Shown: one piece after another, positions 26,078-34,206 of the stretch
How positions within the stretch are numbered: position 1 is the first letter of the stretch
Layout of the letters: every line of letters begins with the position of its first letter
The notes under the pieces: model-generated
Told to the model about the DNA's origin: nothing
What the model saw: the letters and a program-made list of their open reading frames with translations, nothing else
The model's database searches: none
Assembly: GCA_038231395.1 (NCBI GenBank)
Contig: JBBRLL010000019.1
Location: 1-64,000 of the forward strand
Source: Stagnihabitans sp038231395
GTDB taxonomy: Bacteria; Pseudomonadota; Alphaproteobacteria; Rhodobacterales; Rhodobacteraceae
DNA: 64,000 nt
Direction: 5' to 3'
Position numbers and translations under genes: made by a program

Positions 26078-26377
26078 TCAGGTCCAATGCCAGATTTCGC
26101 CGCCCGGCAGCGCAGCCCTCGCCGTCTGCGGCACCGTATAGGCCAAACCGGCCGCATCACAAAAGGCCATGACCAACTTGTCTTCCGTCAGGATATAGTC
26201 CAGCACGGCACCAAGTACCCGAGGATCGGCCGCCTGCGCCATCAATTCCTGCGGCGAAAACCCACTGAGATTGAGAAAGCCGTTAAGTCTTTCCGCGTCG
26301 CCCGCCACCCATTCCAAGGCTTTCGCACCGACGGTTTCGGCAACTTCTTGCCCAATTTTGCCGTTATACTGTGCCAT
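26078..26377 (-). CDS. DUF3572 family protein
   Basis: This is a 99-residue helical protein with the core ALEWVAGDAERLNGFLNLSG followed by ADPRVLGAVLDYILTED, matching DUF3572, a family of alphaproteobacteria. The function is unknown. It is the first gene of a two-gene operon with the HAD phosphatase and diverges from the PleD-type regulator, which starts 114 bases away. Confidence 0.82.
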   Translation of the reverse strand: MAQYNGKIGQEVAETVGAKALEWVAGDAERLNGFLNLSGFSPQELMAQAADPRVLGAVLDYILTEDKLVMAFCDAAGLAYTVPQTARAALPGGEIWHWT

Positions 26378-26490
26378 ATCGACAGATATCCCTCAAAGTT
26401 TCACGAATTGATTATGCAGTCAGAAAGGAATCCTTAACCACTTGGGACCAGACTGATCGACATGAAGTGCAGCAATCAGGCCAGGGTCGT

Positions 26491-27870
26491 ATGATCGGTA
26501 AGATCCTCATAGTAGATGATGTGTCGACAAACCGCATTGTCTTCAAGGTCAAATTGACCGCAGCCGGCTATCACACCGTGATGGCAGCTGACGGGGCAGC
26601 GTGCCTTCGTCTTGCGCTGGCTGAGATGCCGGATATCATTCTTCTTGACCTGTTTCTGCCGGATCGTTCCGGCATCGACGTGTTGCAATCACTGAAATCC
26701 CATCCGCAGACCCGGCGCATTCCCGTCGTCATGTTCTCGTCCGAGGCGGATGCCGCCCTGCGCCTGGCGGCTTTGCGCGGTGGGGCCGAAGATTTCATGG
26801 CGCGGCCGATTGATGACCAAACCCTGCTGGCCCGTCTTCGTGGACTGTTGCGCGCCCGCGAACATTTGGCCGGAATTGAGACGCCAGATGACGAACTTCA
26901 GGTGATAGGCCTCGCTGAACCCGCTCAGCACTTTGAAATGCCCGGTCAAGTCGCACTGGTGATGCCAAAGGGCGAACGCGCCATGCTCCTCAAACGCGAA
27001 CTATCGGCTGGCGGGCTTGACCGTTTTCAGCTTCTTGCCCCGGATGAGGTTCACGCCGACCATGGGACCGCCGTTCCCGATGTCTATCTGATCCATGCCG
27101 ATTTGGGCGGCCCGGGCGGCGGCCTGCGGATGATGTCGGAACTTTTGTCGCGGGCCACCACGCGGCACGCGGCCTTCTGCATTTTCAACGCCGAGGCGCC
27201 GCAAGTTCTGGCCGCCACCGCCTTTGATCTTGGCGCGAATGACGTGGTGGATGGGGCCACGCCGCCCGCCGAACTCGCCTTGCGCCTTCACGCGCTCGTC
27301 ACCCGCAAGCGGGAGGGCGACCGGATGCGCGCCTCGGTGCAGGATGGCTTGCGGATGGCGGTGTTCGATCCGCTGACCGGGCTGCACAACCGCCGTTTCG
27401 CTACGGCACAACTGAAAGCAATCGCCGACCGCGCTCGTGCTGCATGCAGCGAATTTGCCGTGATGGTTGTGGACATCGACCGTTTCAAATCGGTGAACGA
27501 CCGCTGGGGCCACGCCGCCGGGGATGCAGTGCTGATCGAGGTGGCCGCCCGTCTCGCCTCCAACCTGCGCGCGAGCGACCTTTTGGCGCGCGTCGGAGGA
27601 GAGGAGTTTCTGGTTGCCCTGCCCGCCACTCTTCTTGGCGATGCTCAGGTCGTCGCCGAACGTTTGTGCCGCAGCATTGAAAGTGAGCCTATCGTTTTGC
27701 CCGATGGCCTGCGGGTGTCGATCACCATCTCGATCGGGATGACGACGGGGGGAACCGCGCCGACAGATCCGACTTCGGTCAACGATCTTGTGGCGCAGGC
27801 GGATCGCGCGCTGATGCACTCCAAAACCCACGGACGCAATCAGGTCACCATCGTCCGGCAGGCGGCATAA
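26491..27870 (+). CDS. pleD: PleD-type response regulator diguanylate cyclase
   Basis: The 459-residue protein has the PleD layout: receiver 1 (residues 1-120), a degenerate receiver (about 145-275) and a GGDEF-class cyclase (about 295-455). Receiver 1 has DD at 9-10 and the phosphoacceptor Asp53 in LLDLFLPD. The conserved receiver Lys is replaced by Arg in MARPIDD near residue 105. The cyclase has GGEEF with the inhibitory site RASD five residues earlier. It would make c-di-GMP when phosphorylated. ATG at 26491 begins at the receiver; the frame is open upstream but non-coding in appearance. Confidence 0.92.
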   Translation: MIGKILIVDDVSTNRIVFKVKLTAAGYHTVMAADGAACLRLALAEMPDIILLDLFLPDRSGIDVLQSLKSHPQTRRIPVVMFSSEADAALRLAALRGGAEDFMARPIDDQTLLARLRGLLRAREHLAGIETPDDELQVIGLAEPAQHFEMPGQVALVMPKGERAMLLKRELSAGGLDRFQLLAPDEVHADHGTAVPDVYLIHADLGGPGGGLRMMSELLSRATTRHAAFCIFNAEAPQVLAATAFDLGANDVVDGATPPAELALRLHALVTRKREGDRMRASVQDGLRMAVFDPLTGLHNRRFATAQLKAIADRARAACSEFAVMVVDIDRFKSVNDRWGHAAGDAVLIEVAARLASNLRASDLLARVGGEEFLVALPATLLGDAQVVAERLCRSIESEPIVLPDGLRVSITISIGMTTGGTAPTDPTSVNDLVAQADRALMHSKTHGRNQVTIVRQAA

Positions 27871-27918
27871 TAGACTGATATAGCTATAAAAAAATATTCA
27901 GGCGGCGGTTCTTGCCGC

Positions 27919-28410
27919 TCATTTTTCGGGTGATGCGGCAGCAGGTTCTTTCCCGTGACGCAGGTGATGCTCCAGCCTGTCAGCAAATTCCAGACGGTCT
28001 TTCTCGGTCAAAGCTGCCAGATAATCGCCAATCGTGTCGGTTCCCAGTTTCAGCCGGGCGTTGAGGTGGTCTTCTTGGCTCGCCAAAGCGGTTCGCAGTG
28101 CGGTGGCGTCAAACGGATTGGTCCGCAGTGCAGCAAGCACGGCCACGGAATCGGCCACCATCGCGGCCCGCGCCGCCGAAAGGGCGCCGGACTTGGCACG
28201 CATCGCCGCCTTGACGGCGTCGCGGTCTTCGGGTCGCAGTGAATTGTCGAAGGGGCCAAAGCCGAGGTCAAGCATGTCGCCCGCTCTGCCAGGGCCGCCG
28301 TGGATGAAGGCCCCAAGCCCAAGCCCGGCCACCACAAGGTTCAAACCCAAAGACGCAATCAAGACCCAGCGGGTCCACTTGGATTGTGGGATTTTCGCAA
28401 TATCGCTCAT
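27919..28410 (-). CDS. Periplasmic metal-sensor-like protein (CnrX/Spy group)
   Basis: The 163-residue protein has an N-terminal membrane anchor at about residues 14-37 and a helical periplasmic domain. The domain carries LRPEDRDAVKAAM, SQEDHLNARL and a His cluster LEHHLRHG near the C-terminus, resembling the heavy-metal-resistance/CpxP-Spy family. It starts one base after the anti-sigma candidate stop, in an operon with an ECF sigma factor. That order recalls the CnrYXH cobalt/nickel system, where CnrX senses metal in the periplasm. Metal ligands cannot be assigned with confidence. Confidence 0.8.
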   Translation of the reverse strand: MSDIAKIPQSKWTRWVLIASLGLNLVVAGLGLGAFIHGGPGRAGDMLDLGFGPFDNSLRPEDRDAVKAAMRAKSGALSAARAAMVADSVAVLAALRTNPFDATALRTALASQEDHLNARLKLGTDTIGDYLAALTEKDRLEFADRLEHHLRHGKEPAAASPEK

Positions 28411-28411
28411 C

Positions 28412-28801
28412 TCAGTCCTCTGTCCACAAGGTGCCCGTGGCTGGCAAAAGGTCCATTTGTGCCACCGTCGCGCCGCTGCCCGACAAAAGCATATTCAACG
28501 ATTGCACCGCTGCGGGTTGCGCCACCCCCAGATAAAGCCCGGTCAGCCCCGCCAGCGACAATCCAACGATCGACCGGACGCCCAGCACGTCGCCCAGACC
28601 GCTGAACCAGCCGACGCTTGGCCGCTTGACGTATATCACAGGTTTTGCAAAGGCTTGCGGACTCGGCTGTGCTTTGGCGGCATCTGACAGGATACGCACC
28701 GTCAGGTCATCCGCTAGCGGTGTTCGTATCTGTGCCGCTTCGGAAAACAATGCGTCCAGATCAAAACCATTGTCAGAGCCGTTGTCAGAACCCTTGGCCA
28801 T
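28412..28801 (-). CDS. Probable membrane anti-sigma factor
   Basis: This 129-residue protein has a soluble acidic N-terminal part with a helical motif (FDLDALFSEAAQIRTPLADD), a single membrane segment near residues 75-97 and a short periplasmic tail. Its ATG overlaps the sigma stop (TGATG), the usual arrangement for an ECF sigma and its anti-sigma. No zinc-binding anti-sigma motif is seen. The role is inferred from topology and position. GTG at 28804 is an alternative start. Confidence 0.7.
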   Translation of the reverse strand: MAKGSDNGSDNGFDLDALFSEAAQIRTPLADDLTVRILSDAAKAQPSPQAFAKPVIYVKRPSVGWFSGLGDVLGVRSIVGLSLAGLTGLYLGVAQPAAVQSLNMLLSGSGATVAQMDLLPATGTLWTED

Positions 28802-29409
28802 CACACGTCCTCCACGTCCTCGTCCTCATAGCCCAACGTGGCCTTGCGACCCGTCAAAACCGCCGCCAGCGCCCGTTTTCCGCGCGCGGTCAGGCTTTCC
28901 ACCGCTTCCACGCCCAAACCCATGATCATCCCGATTTCAGGGTTGGACAATCCTTCGATATGACGCAACACCACTGCCTGCCGCTGCCGGTCTGGCAACT
29001 GGCCAAGGGCTGCGGACAAAGCCGCCATCCGGTCCGCCTCGATCATCGTGGCCACCGCACTTTGCCCGCCCGCGGCCACCTCCGGCGCATCATCCAGACC
29101 CACGCCGGGTCGCCGCCCCCTTGCCCGCCGCAAATCGGTGCAAAGATTGGTCACCACCCGGTAAAGCCAGGTCGAAACCTGCGCCTCTCCGCTGCGCCAC
29201 TCCGGTGCAATCCGCCAAAGCCGCAACATCGCCTCTTGCGTCACATCTTCCGCCTCCGCCCTGTCAGCCAAAAGCCGTGTCGCATAGCCCAAAGCCCGGG
29301 GTGCCAGACGCCGCGTCAACATCCGGGCAGCCTCCGGGTCTCCATTTGCATAGAGAACCAGCAGCGTGTCGTCCGAGACGTCGTCCAAACTGTCGCGCGG
29401 CATATCCAT
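28801..29409 (-). CDS. ECF-family RNA polymerase sigma factor
   Basis: This protein of about 202 residues has sigma region 2 (DDTLLVLYANGDPEAARML to DVTQEAMLRLWRIAPEW) and region 4 (ALGQLPDRQRQAVVLRHIEGLSNPEIG). There is no region 1 or 3, so it is an ECF factor. It directs RNA polymerase to stress promoters when released by its anti-sigma. The start is uncertain: ATG at 29409 or 29403 give a normal N-terminus, but neither has a strong ribosome site; the frame is open to GTG at 29487. It is followed by the membrane anti-sigma and the metal-sensor-like protein. Confidence 0.87.
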   Translation of the reverse strand: MDMPRDSLDDVSDDTLLVLYANGDPEAARMLTRRLAPRALGYATRLLADRAEAEDVTQEAMLRLWRIAPEWRSGEAQVSTWLYRVVTNLCTDLRRARGRRPGVGLDDAPEVAAGGQSAVATMIEADRMAALSAALGQLPDRQRQAVVLRHIEGLSNPEIGMIMGLGVEAVESLTARGKRALAAVLTGRKATLGYEDEDVEDV

Positions 29410-29505
29410 TCCGATGGGGATAAGGGCAAGATCGTGGTCAAGCAATCGGTTCCGCGCGCCAGACGCAGAGAGAGGCCTCTGGCGCACGGTGGCATCCCGG
29501 AAAGC

Positions 29506-30144
29506 TCAGTTCCCGCCGGTGCCAGTCTTGTCGCCAGCCGGGTCGCCACCGTTGTCGCCCCCCTGATTGTCGCCCCCCTGATTGTCAGAGCCCTTATTGT
29601 CGGGGCCCTTATTGTCGGGACCCTTGTGGTGCTTGTGACCGCCCATCATATCGCCGGGGCCATGCTGCATCGCCTTGGCTGCAGCGTCCGCTTCGGCCTG
29701 ATCCACGGCACCGTCATGGTTGGTGTCCATCATCGCAAAAGCATCCGGAGGCAGTGGCCCGGCCACAAGTTCGGCTGCCGAAAGCTTGCTGTCGCCGTCG
29801 GTATCCAGCATCTTTATCATATGGTCGGCGCGCGTTTTTGCCATGGATTCCATAGCCTTGAGGTTCATCGCGGCCAGTTCGTCTGCTGAAAGCTTGCCGT
29901 CTTTGTCGGTGTCAATCGCGGCCACGGTTGCGGCGCGGAAGGCCGCAAACTCCTCTGGCGTCACCTTGCCATCCTTGTTGGCGTCGGCAGCAGCAAAGTC
30001 AAATTGCGGCTGCATCATGCCCATATGACCAGGGCCTCCGGGGCCGGGGGGAGGCCCGGCATTATCGGCAATCGCGGCTGATCCGATTAGTGCCACTGCC
30101 AAGGCCACGATGCTCAGGCCGAGTTTCTTGTGCGAAACGTTCAT
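29506..30144 (-). CDS. Secreted EF-hand calcium-binding protein
   Basis: The 212-residue protein has a signal peptide (about 26 residues ending SAAIA) and four EF-hand loops of the Dx[DN]xDG type: DANKDGKVTPEE near 54, DTDKDGKLSADE near 78, DTDGDSKLSAAE near 114 and DTNHDGAVDQAE near 140. Each has the acidic ligands for calcium. A His/Met-rich segment (GDMMGGHKHHKG) precedes five pentapeptide repeats (GPDNK to GGDNQ). It lies upstream of the ECF sigma module on the same strand, separated by 96 bases, so it may be co-transcribed or a target. Confidence 0.87.
   Translation of the reverse strand: MNVSHKKLGLSIVALAVALIGSAAIADNAGPPPGPGGPGHMGMMQPQFDFAAADANKDGKVTPEEFAAFRAATVAAIDTDKDGKLSADELAAMNLKAMESMAKTRADHMIKMLDTDGDSKLSAAELVAGPLPPDAFAMMDTNHDGAVDQAEADAAAKAMQHGPGDMMGGHKHHKGPDNKGPDNKGSDNQGGDNQGGDNGGDPAGDKTGTGGN
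29551..29625 (-). repeat. 15-bp in-frame tandem repeat in the EF-hand protein
   Basis: Five 15-base units (plus-strand attgtcg-type) encode the C-terminal pentapeptides GPDNK, GSDNQ and GGDNQ. The unit keeps the reading frame. Confidence 0.9.
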
Positions 30145-30282
30145 CTTCTGCTCCTATCCTCGACCGGCATGTTGCCCGGTCTTGATGCAGGTGATACGGG
30201 CGGTGTCTGGCTTTCCGTCGCGGGCGAAATCACTTTGCCCCGTCACGAAAACGCGACAAATTGGCGCTGCCTTAGCCAAGGC

Positions 30283-30305
30283 CTCAACTTCGCGGCCAAG
30301 TTGAG
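30283..30305. promoter_or_regulatory. Perfect inverted repeat between the EF-hand gene and DUF983
   Basis: CTCAACTT and AAGTTGAG flank a 7-base GC-rich centre. The site is 55 bases upstream of the DUF983 start and about 140 bases upstream of the EF-hand start, in a divergent intergenic region. It could be an operator; no T tract supports termination. Confidence 0.45.
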
Positions 30306-30360
30306 GTAAACCTGTGTAGCAAACCGGGTTGCTGGAGCCGGGGCAAAGAAGGAATCCGCA

Positions 30361-30843
30361 ATGACTGAAGCACGCGCCCCGAAAGAACTGGCCCCGTCAA
30401 AACTGGCCTCCTCAGCAGTAACATTGCTTGCTGAGGATGAGCAAACGGGTGAGCGGCCTTTGTGGCCTGCGTTGCGGCGTGGATTTGCCTGCCGCTGCCC
30501 GAAGTGCGGCGCTGGCCCGTTGCTTTACAACTACCTGAAGGTACGCGACCGTTGTGCGGTTTGTGGTGAGGCTTTCAGCCACCACCGCGCCGACGATGGC
30601 CCGGCCTACCTGACGATTTTGATCGTGGGTCACCTTATGGCGCCAATGATTTACTGGGTTTTTGTGACCTGGCGGCCCGAGCCTGTGGTGATGGCGACCA
30701 TGTTCACGCTTGGCACCGCAACGCTGGCGTTGTTCCTGTTGCCCCGACTGAAAGGTGCCATTGTGGCCTTGCAATGGGCCAAACGGATGCACGGCTTTTC
30801 TGCCGATCCAACCACGGACCCATCGCTGCCCGACCATGTCTGA
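30361..30843 (+). CDS. DUF983 family zinc-ribbon membrane protein
   Basis: The 160-residue protein has a soluble N-terminus and a zinc ribbon with two CxxC motifs (CPKCG near residue 49, CAVCGE near 68). Two membrane segments follow (ILIVGHLMAPMIYWVF and MFTLGTATLALFLLP). This is the DUF983 pattern, common in alphaproteobacteria and of unknown role. Its last eight bases overlap the start of the Nudix gene, so they form a coupled pair. Confidence 0.85.
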   Translation: MTEARAPKELAPSKLASSAVTLLAEDEQTGERPLWPALRRGFACRCPKCGAGPLLYNYLKVRDRCAVCGEAFSHHRADDGPAYLTILIVGHLMAPMIYWVFVTWRPEPVVMATMFTLGTATLALFLLPRLKGAIVALQWAKRMHGFSADPTTDPSLPDHV

Positions 30844-31417
30844 CGTGCCGATCCACGCTGCCGCCAGCATGATCCTCGTGCGCGGTGGCGATCACGTTCT
30901 GATGGGCCAACGCGGTCACGCGGCCATTTTCATGCCTTCGAAATATGTGTTTCCGGGTGGTCGGGTCGATCCGGGTGATCATGCTGATATCACAGGGCTT
31001 TCCGGTCAATGCCTGGCCCGGCTTGAACAGAATACGCCCGCCGATCCTTCAGCCCTTCTGGGCTGTGCCATCCGCGAACTGCATGAGGAAACCGGTCTGT
31101 CCTTGTCTGCGACGGCCCACCTGCGCTTCATCTTTCGTGCTATCACCCCGCCGGGAAGCCCGCGCCGCTTTGACGCCCGCTTCTTTCTGGCCGATGCAGC
31201 CGATGTCGTGGGCGCGCTGGATGATTTCGCCCAAGCCGAGGATGAGCTTTCGCATCTGCATTGGGTCAAGCTGTCGGACACCCGTGCCCTCGACCTGCCC
31301 TTCATCACCGAGATCGTTCTGGCCGAACTTCGCGCCCATTTGCAGGGACATGATCAACCCGGCGTCCCGTTTTTCGACAACTCCGGCGCGGTGCCGACCT
31401 TTCGCCGCCTTCTTTGA
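30836..31417 (+). CDS. Nudix hydrolase
   Basis: This 193-residue Nudix protein has the catalytic helix RELHEETGL near residue 80. The preceding FPGGRVDPGD (residues 42-51) is separated from the helix by an insert of about 27 residues, as in NUDT7/19-like members that act on CoA derivatives. It would cleave a nucleoside diphosphate linked to another group, using Mg. ATG at 30836 overlaps the DUF983 stop by eight bases. It converges, stop to stop, with the transporter gene. Confidence 0.85.
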   Translation: MSDVPIHAAASMILVRGGDHVLMGQRGHAAIFMPSKYVFPGGRVDPGDHADITGLSGQCLARLEQNTPADPSALLGCAIRELHEETGLSLSATAHLRFIFRAITPPGSPRRFDARFFLADAADVVGALDDFAQAEDELSHLHWVKLSDTRALDLPFITEIVLAELRAHLQGHDQPGVPFFDNSGAVPTFRRLL

Positions 31418-32308
31418 TCAGGCCGACAGCACGATCCCCACGATCGACACCGCCAGAAGGCCTATCCCCACCAATTCGCGCCGCGTCGGGCGTTCGTGGA
31501 ACACCAAAGCTGATACGCCGAGGGTGAACAGCAACTCCACTTGCCCCACCGTCCGGACATAGGCCGCGTTCATCAACGCAAAGGCCCAGAACCAGCCGAG
31601 CGAGGCGAGCATTCCCGTCACTCCCGCCCAAAATGCCGGGCGCCTTGCAGCCGCGATCCGCGCCACCTCGTCCTTGCGCCGGAAAAGCCATGGCACCAGC
31701 ATCAAGGTTTGCAATGTCGTCACCGCCGCGAGCGAAAATGTTGCGCGGAAAAACGCGTCATCGTTTCCCACGGCCAAAGTTGCCGCCCGATACGCGACAG
31801 AGGCTGTGCCGAACAACCCGCCAGCCGTCAAACCCAACATGGTGGCTTTGTTGAGGAAATCACCCTGCCATCCCCCCGGCGGACGGGTCAGGATCAAGAC
31901 GCCCAAAACCCCGGTCAAGATCGCAACCAAACCGGCGGCCGAGACCGCCTCTCCCAAAAACACCGCCGAAAACAGGGCAACCTGCAAGACCTCGGTCTTT
32001 GTAAAGGCGATCCCCACCGCAAAACTGCGCTGCGAAAACAGTGAGACGGTGCAAAACGTGGCCGCGATCTGCGCAATGCCGCCGATCAAAGCCACGAGCC
32101 AGAAGTTGGGCGCGAGGGCTGGCCAGCCATATCCGTGCCAGATCATCAGAAAAACCGTCAGGCTCACCGCCAACGGAGAGGCCGTCACAAACCGTGCGGC
32201 CGTGGCGGAAAGGGTCGAAAGCCCCAACACTTTCAACTGCTTTTGCAGCGAAAATCGTGCGGTTTGCAGGGCAGCGGCGACAAGTGTGATGGGCAAGAAC
32301 AACGACAT
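31418..32308 (-). CDS. EamA/DMT-family transporter
   Basis: This inner-membrane protein of about 296 residues has ten hydrophobic segments in two repeated halves, the drug/metabolite transporter arrangement. Typical segments are FTKTEVLQVALFSAVFLGE near residue 105 and the late VGQVELLFTLGVSALVFHE. The substrate is unknown. The ATG at 32308 gives the usual length; the frame is open to 32491 but the upstream part overlaps the desaturase region. It follows the desaturase by 37 bases and is probably in its operon. Confidence 0.82.
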   Translation of the reverse strand: MSLFLPITLVAAALQTARFSLQKQLKVLGLSTLSATAARFVTASPLAVSLTVFLMIWHGYGWPALAPNFWLVALIGGIAQIAATFCTVSLFSQRSFAVGIAFTKTEVLQVALFSAVFLGEAVSAAGLVAILTGVLGVLILTRPPGGWQGDFLNKATMLGLTAGGLFGTASVAYRAATLAVGNDDAFFRATFSLAAVTTLQTLMLVPWLFRRKDEVARIAAARRPAFWAGVTGMLASLGWFWAFALMNAAYVRTVGQVELLFTLGVSALVFHERPTRRELVGIGLLAVSIVGIVLSA

Positions 32309-32345
32309 CACCAAGCGGTGCCACGTGACTGGGCCGGAGTAAACC

Positions 32346-33254
32346 CTAACCCCGCCCATTTTTGCGAACGGGCCAGCATGGATGCGACACAGGGTCTTTG
32401 GGTTTGACCAGATAGCGGCGGAACACCTCAGCGTAGCTGGAAAAGACGTAACTTTGGTTGCGCCGCAGGTAGTGATCCTTTTTCGCGGCATAAAGCGCAG
32501 GGATTTTATACCAGGCTGCTTGCGGATGCATATGGTGGACGACGTGGAAATTATTGTTCAGAAACAACACGGAAAGCGGGCCGCGGTCCTCGATGATGAC
32601 GGTGCGGGCGGCAAAGGCGTCATGGGCACGATGCTCCAGAAAGGTGCGGATTTTCAGAACGGCAAGACCAAGGTAGACGGCACCCAGATAAGCCAGAACC
32701 GGCATGCCCACCCAATGCAGCCAGATCAGGACCGGCACCAGTCCAACAGCGTTCAGCAGCCACGCCTCGATCACAGCCCGATCGCCGTGCCGGGCCAAGG
32801 CGACATCCTTGGCCACAAAATCCCAGGTTCCAAGGATCGGCCCCAGAATCATCCGCCCCAGCAACGTGTTGTTCAGCGTCAGCAGAATTTGCATCGGTTT
32901 TGCCAACCCCGCCCAAACCTGCGGGTCAGAAAAGTTCGATTCCGGGTCGTCATAGGGGTCGGTCAGGGCCGGATCGAAGTGGTGCTGCAAGTGGATGTCG
33001 CGGAAACGCCGGTAGGGCATGAACAGGATCAGCGCCGGAAAAACCAGCGCCTCATTCAGCGCGGTATTGCGGAAGGGATGTCCGTGCAGCGCCTCGTGTT
33101 GCAGGGACGAATACTGCGCAATCGCGAGGCCGGTCGAAATAAGCGCCAGAACGGCACTGTGGCTCCACATCTCGGTGCCCATCGCCCAGACCAGATAGGT
33201 CACGGCCAGAAGCGCTAGGGTTGGCCACTCAATTTCCTCAGCCTTTGCAATCAT
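32346..33254 (-). CDS. Membrane fatty acid desaturase
   Basis: This 302-residue di-iron membrane enzyme has the three His boxes of the family: HEALHGH near residue 52, HLQHH near 87 and HVVHHMHP near 230. Four or so hydrophobic segments surround them. It introduces a double bond or hydroxyl group into a lipid using oxygen. GGGGAGA precedes ATG at 33254; the open frame to 33335 is not needed. It diverges from the XRE-type regulator, the likely controller. Confidence 0.87.
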   Translation of the reverse strand: MIAKAEEIEWPTLALLAVTYLVWAMGTEMWSHSAVLALISTGLAIAQYSSLQHEALHGHPFRNTALNEALVFPALILFMPYRRFRDIHLQHHFDPALTDPYDDPESNFSDPQVWAGLAKPMQILLTLNNTLLGRMILGPILGTWDFVAKDVALARHGDRAVIEAWLLNAVGLVPVLIWLHWVGMPVLAYLGAVYLGLAVLKIRTFLEHRAHDAFAARTVIIEDRGPLSVLFLNNNFHVVHHMHPQAAWYKIPALYAAKKDHYLRRNQSYVFSSYAEVFRRYLVKPKDPVSHPCWPVRKNGRG

Positions 33255-33354
33255 TTGCGTCTCCCCGCTTATGATGGAGATAGCACTTGCCCCCAAACGC
33301 CGGAATTCGGAAGATACGCAAACAATCATCACCAAAGTTGCAGAAAATCACCAG

Positions 33355-34203
33355 ATGCCGGATATGATCGACAAACGTGACCGCGCAACGGTCTTCCGCG
33401 ACAGAATGGCGCAGGCGATGCTTCAGGCGGGGGCGACGCAAGCCAGTCTGGCGCGGTCGGCGGGACTGGATCGCTCGACGATCTCGGCGCTGCTGGCCCC
33501 TGGCACGCGTTTGCCCAACGCTCAGGCCGCAGCCGATTGCGCGATGTCTTTGGGGGTTTCGACCGATTGGCTTTTGGGCCTGACCAACCGCCCGACCCCA
33601 CCTGACCGCATCGCGGATGAGGCGGTGACATTGGTCCACGCCCCGCGCGCCCTGTTTGACGACACGGTTTTTGGTTGGCATCGCGCAGCGGCTGGAACGA
33701 AAATTCGTCACGTTCCTGCGACCTTACCGGATATTCTGAAGACCAAAGCGGTGGTGGAATGGGAATATGGTGCCACTTTGGGCCGTGATGCTCCGCAAGC
33801 CATCGCGACGTTTGAGGCGCAACGGGCTTGGGTTGCTGCCGCCCATTCGGATTTCGAAATTGCCATGCCGCGCCACGAGTTGGACAGTTTCGCCACAGGG
33901 ACTGGCTATTGGGCGGGCCTTCCTGCCGCCCTGCGCCGGGCCCAGATTGATGAGTTGTCACGCCTGACCGAGACGCTTTACCCGGCCCTTCGGCTTTATC
34001 TGTTTGACGCCCGTCGGGTGTTTTCGGCGCCTGTTACGGTGTTCGGGTCCAATCGGGCGGTGGTCTATCTCGGGCGGCAGTATTTTGTATTCTCCGACCC
34101 CGCCAAAGTGGCCGAGGTGTCGCGGCACTTCGACTGGCTCTTGCGCGAAACCAGCCATTCCGCCCGGGGTACCGCCGCGTTTTTGCGAGAGCTTGCAATC
34201 TAA
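33355..34203 (+). CDS. XRE-family transcriptional regulator
   Basis: This protein of about 282 residues has an N-terminal helix-turn-helix at about residues 14-70 (MAQAMLQAGATQASLARSAG, RSTISALL). A sensory C-terminal half (EFEIAMPRHELDSFATGTGYW-like region, LRLYLFDARRVFSAPVTVFG) resembles small-molecule-binding regulators of lipid genes. Being divergent from the desaturase, it probably controls it. The start is uncertain: ATG at 33355, 33364 or 33271 are possible and none has a strong ribosome site. It converges with the lipocalin gene. Confidence 0.8.
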   Translation: MPDMIDKRDRATVFRDRMAQAMLQAGATQASLARSAGLDRSTISALLAPGTRLPNAQAAADCAMSLGVSTDWLLGLTNRPTPPDRIADEAVTLVHAPRALFDDTVFGWHRAAAGTKIRHVPATLPDILKTKAVVEWEYGATLGRDAPQAIATFEAQRAWVAAAHSDFEIAMPRHELDSFATGTGYWAGLPAALRRAQIDELSRLTETLYPALRLYLFDARRVFSAPVTVFGSNRAVVYLGRQYFVFSDPAKVAEVSRHFDWLLRETSHSARGTAAFLRELAI

Positions 34204-34206
34204 CCT

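Noticed and set aside
30145..30360. ECF-type promoter upstream of the EF-hand gene
   Set aside because: A GGAA and a CGTA occur on the minus strand but with about 14 bases between them, too few for the usual -35/-10 spacing.
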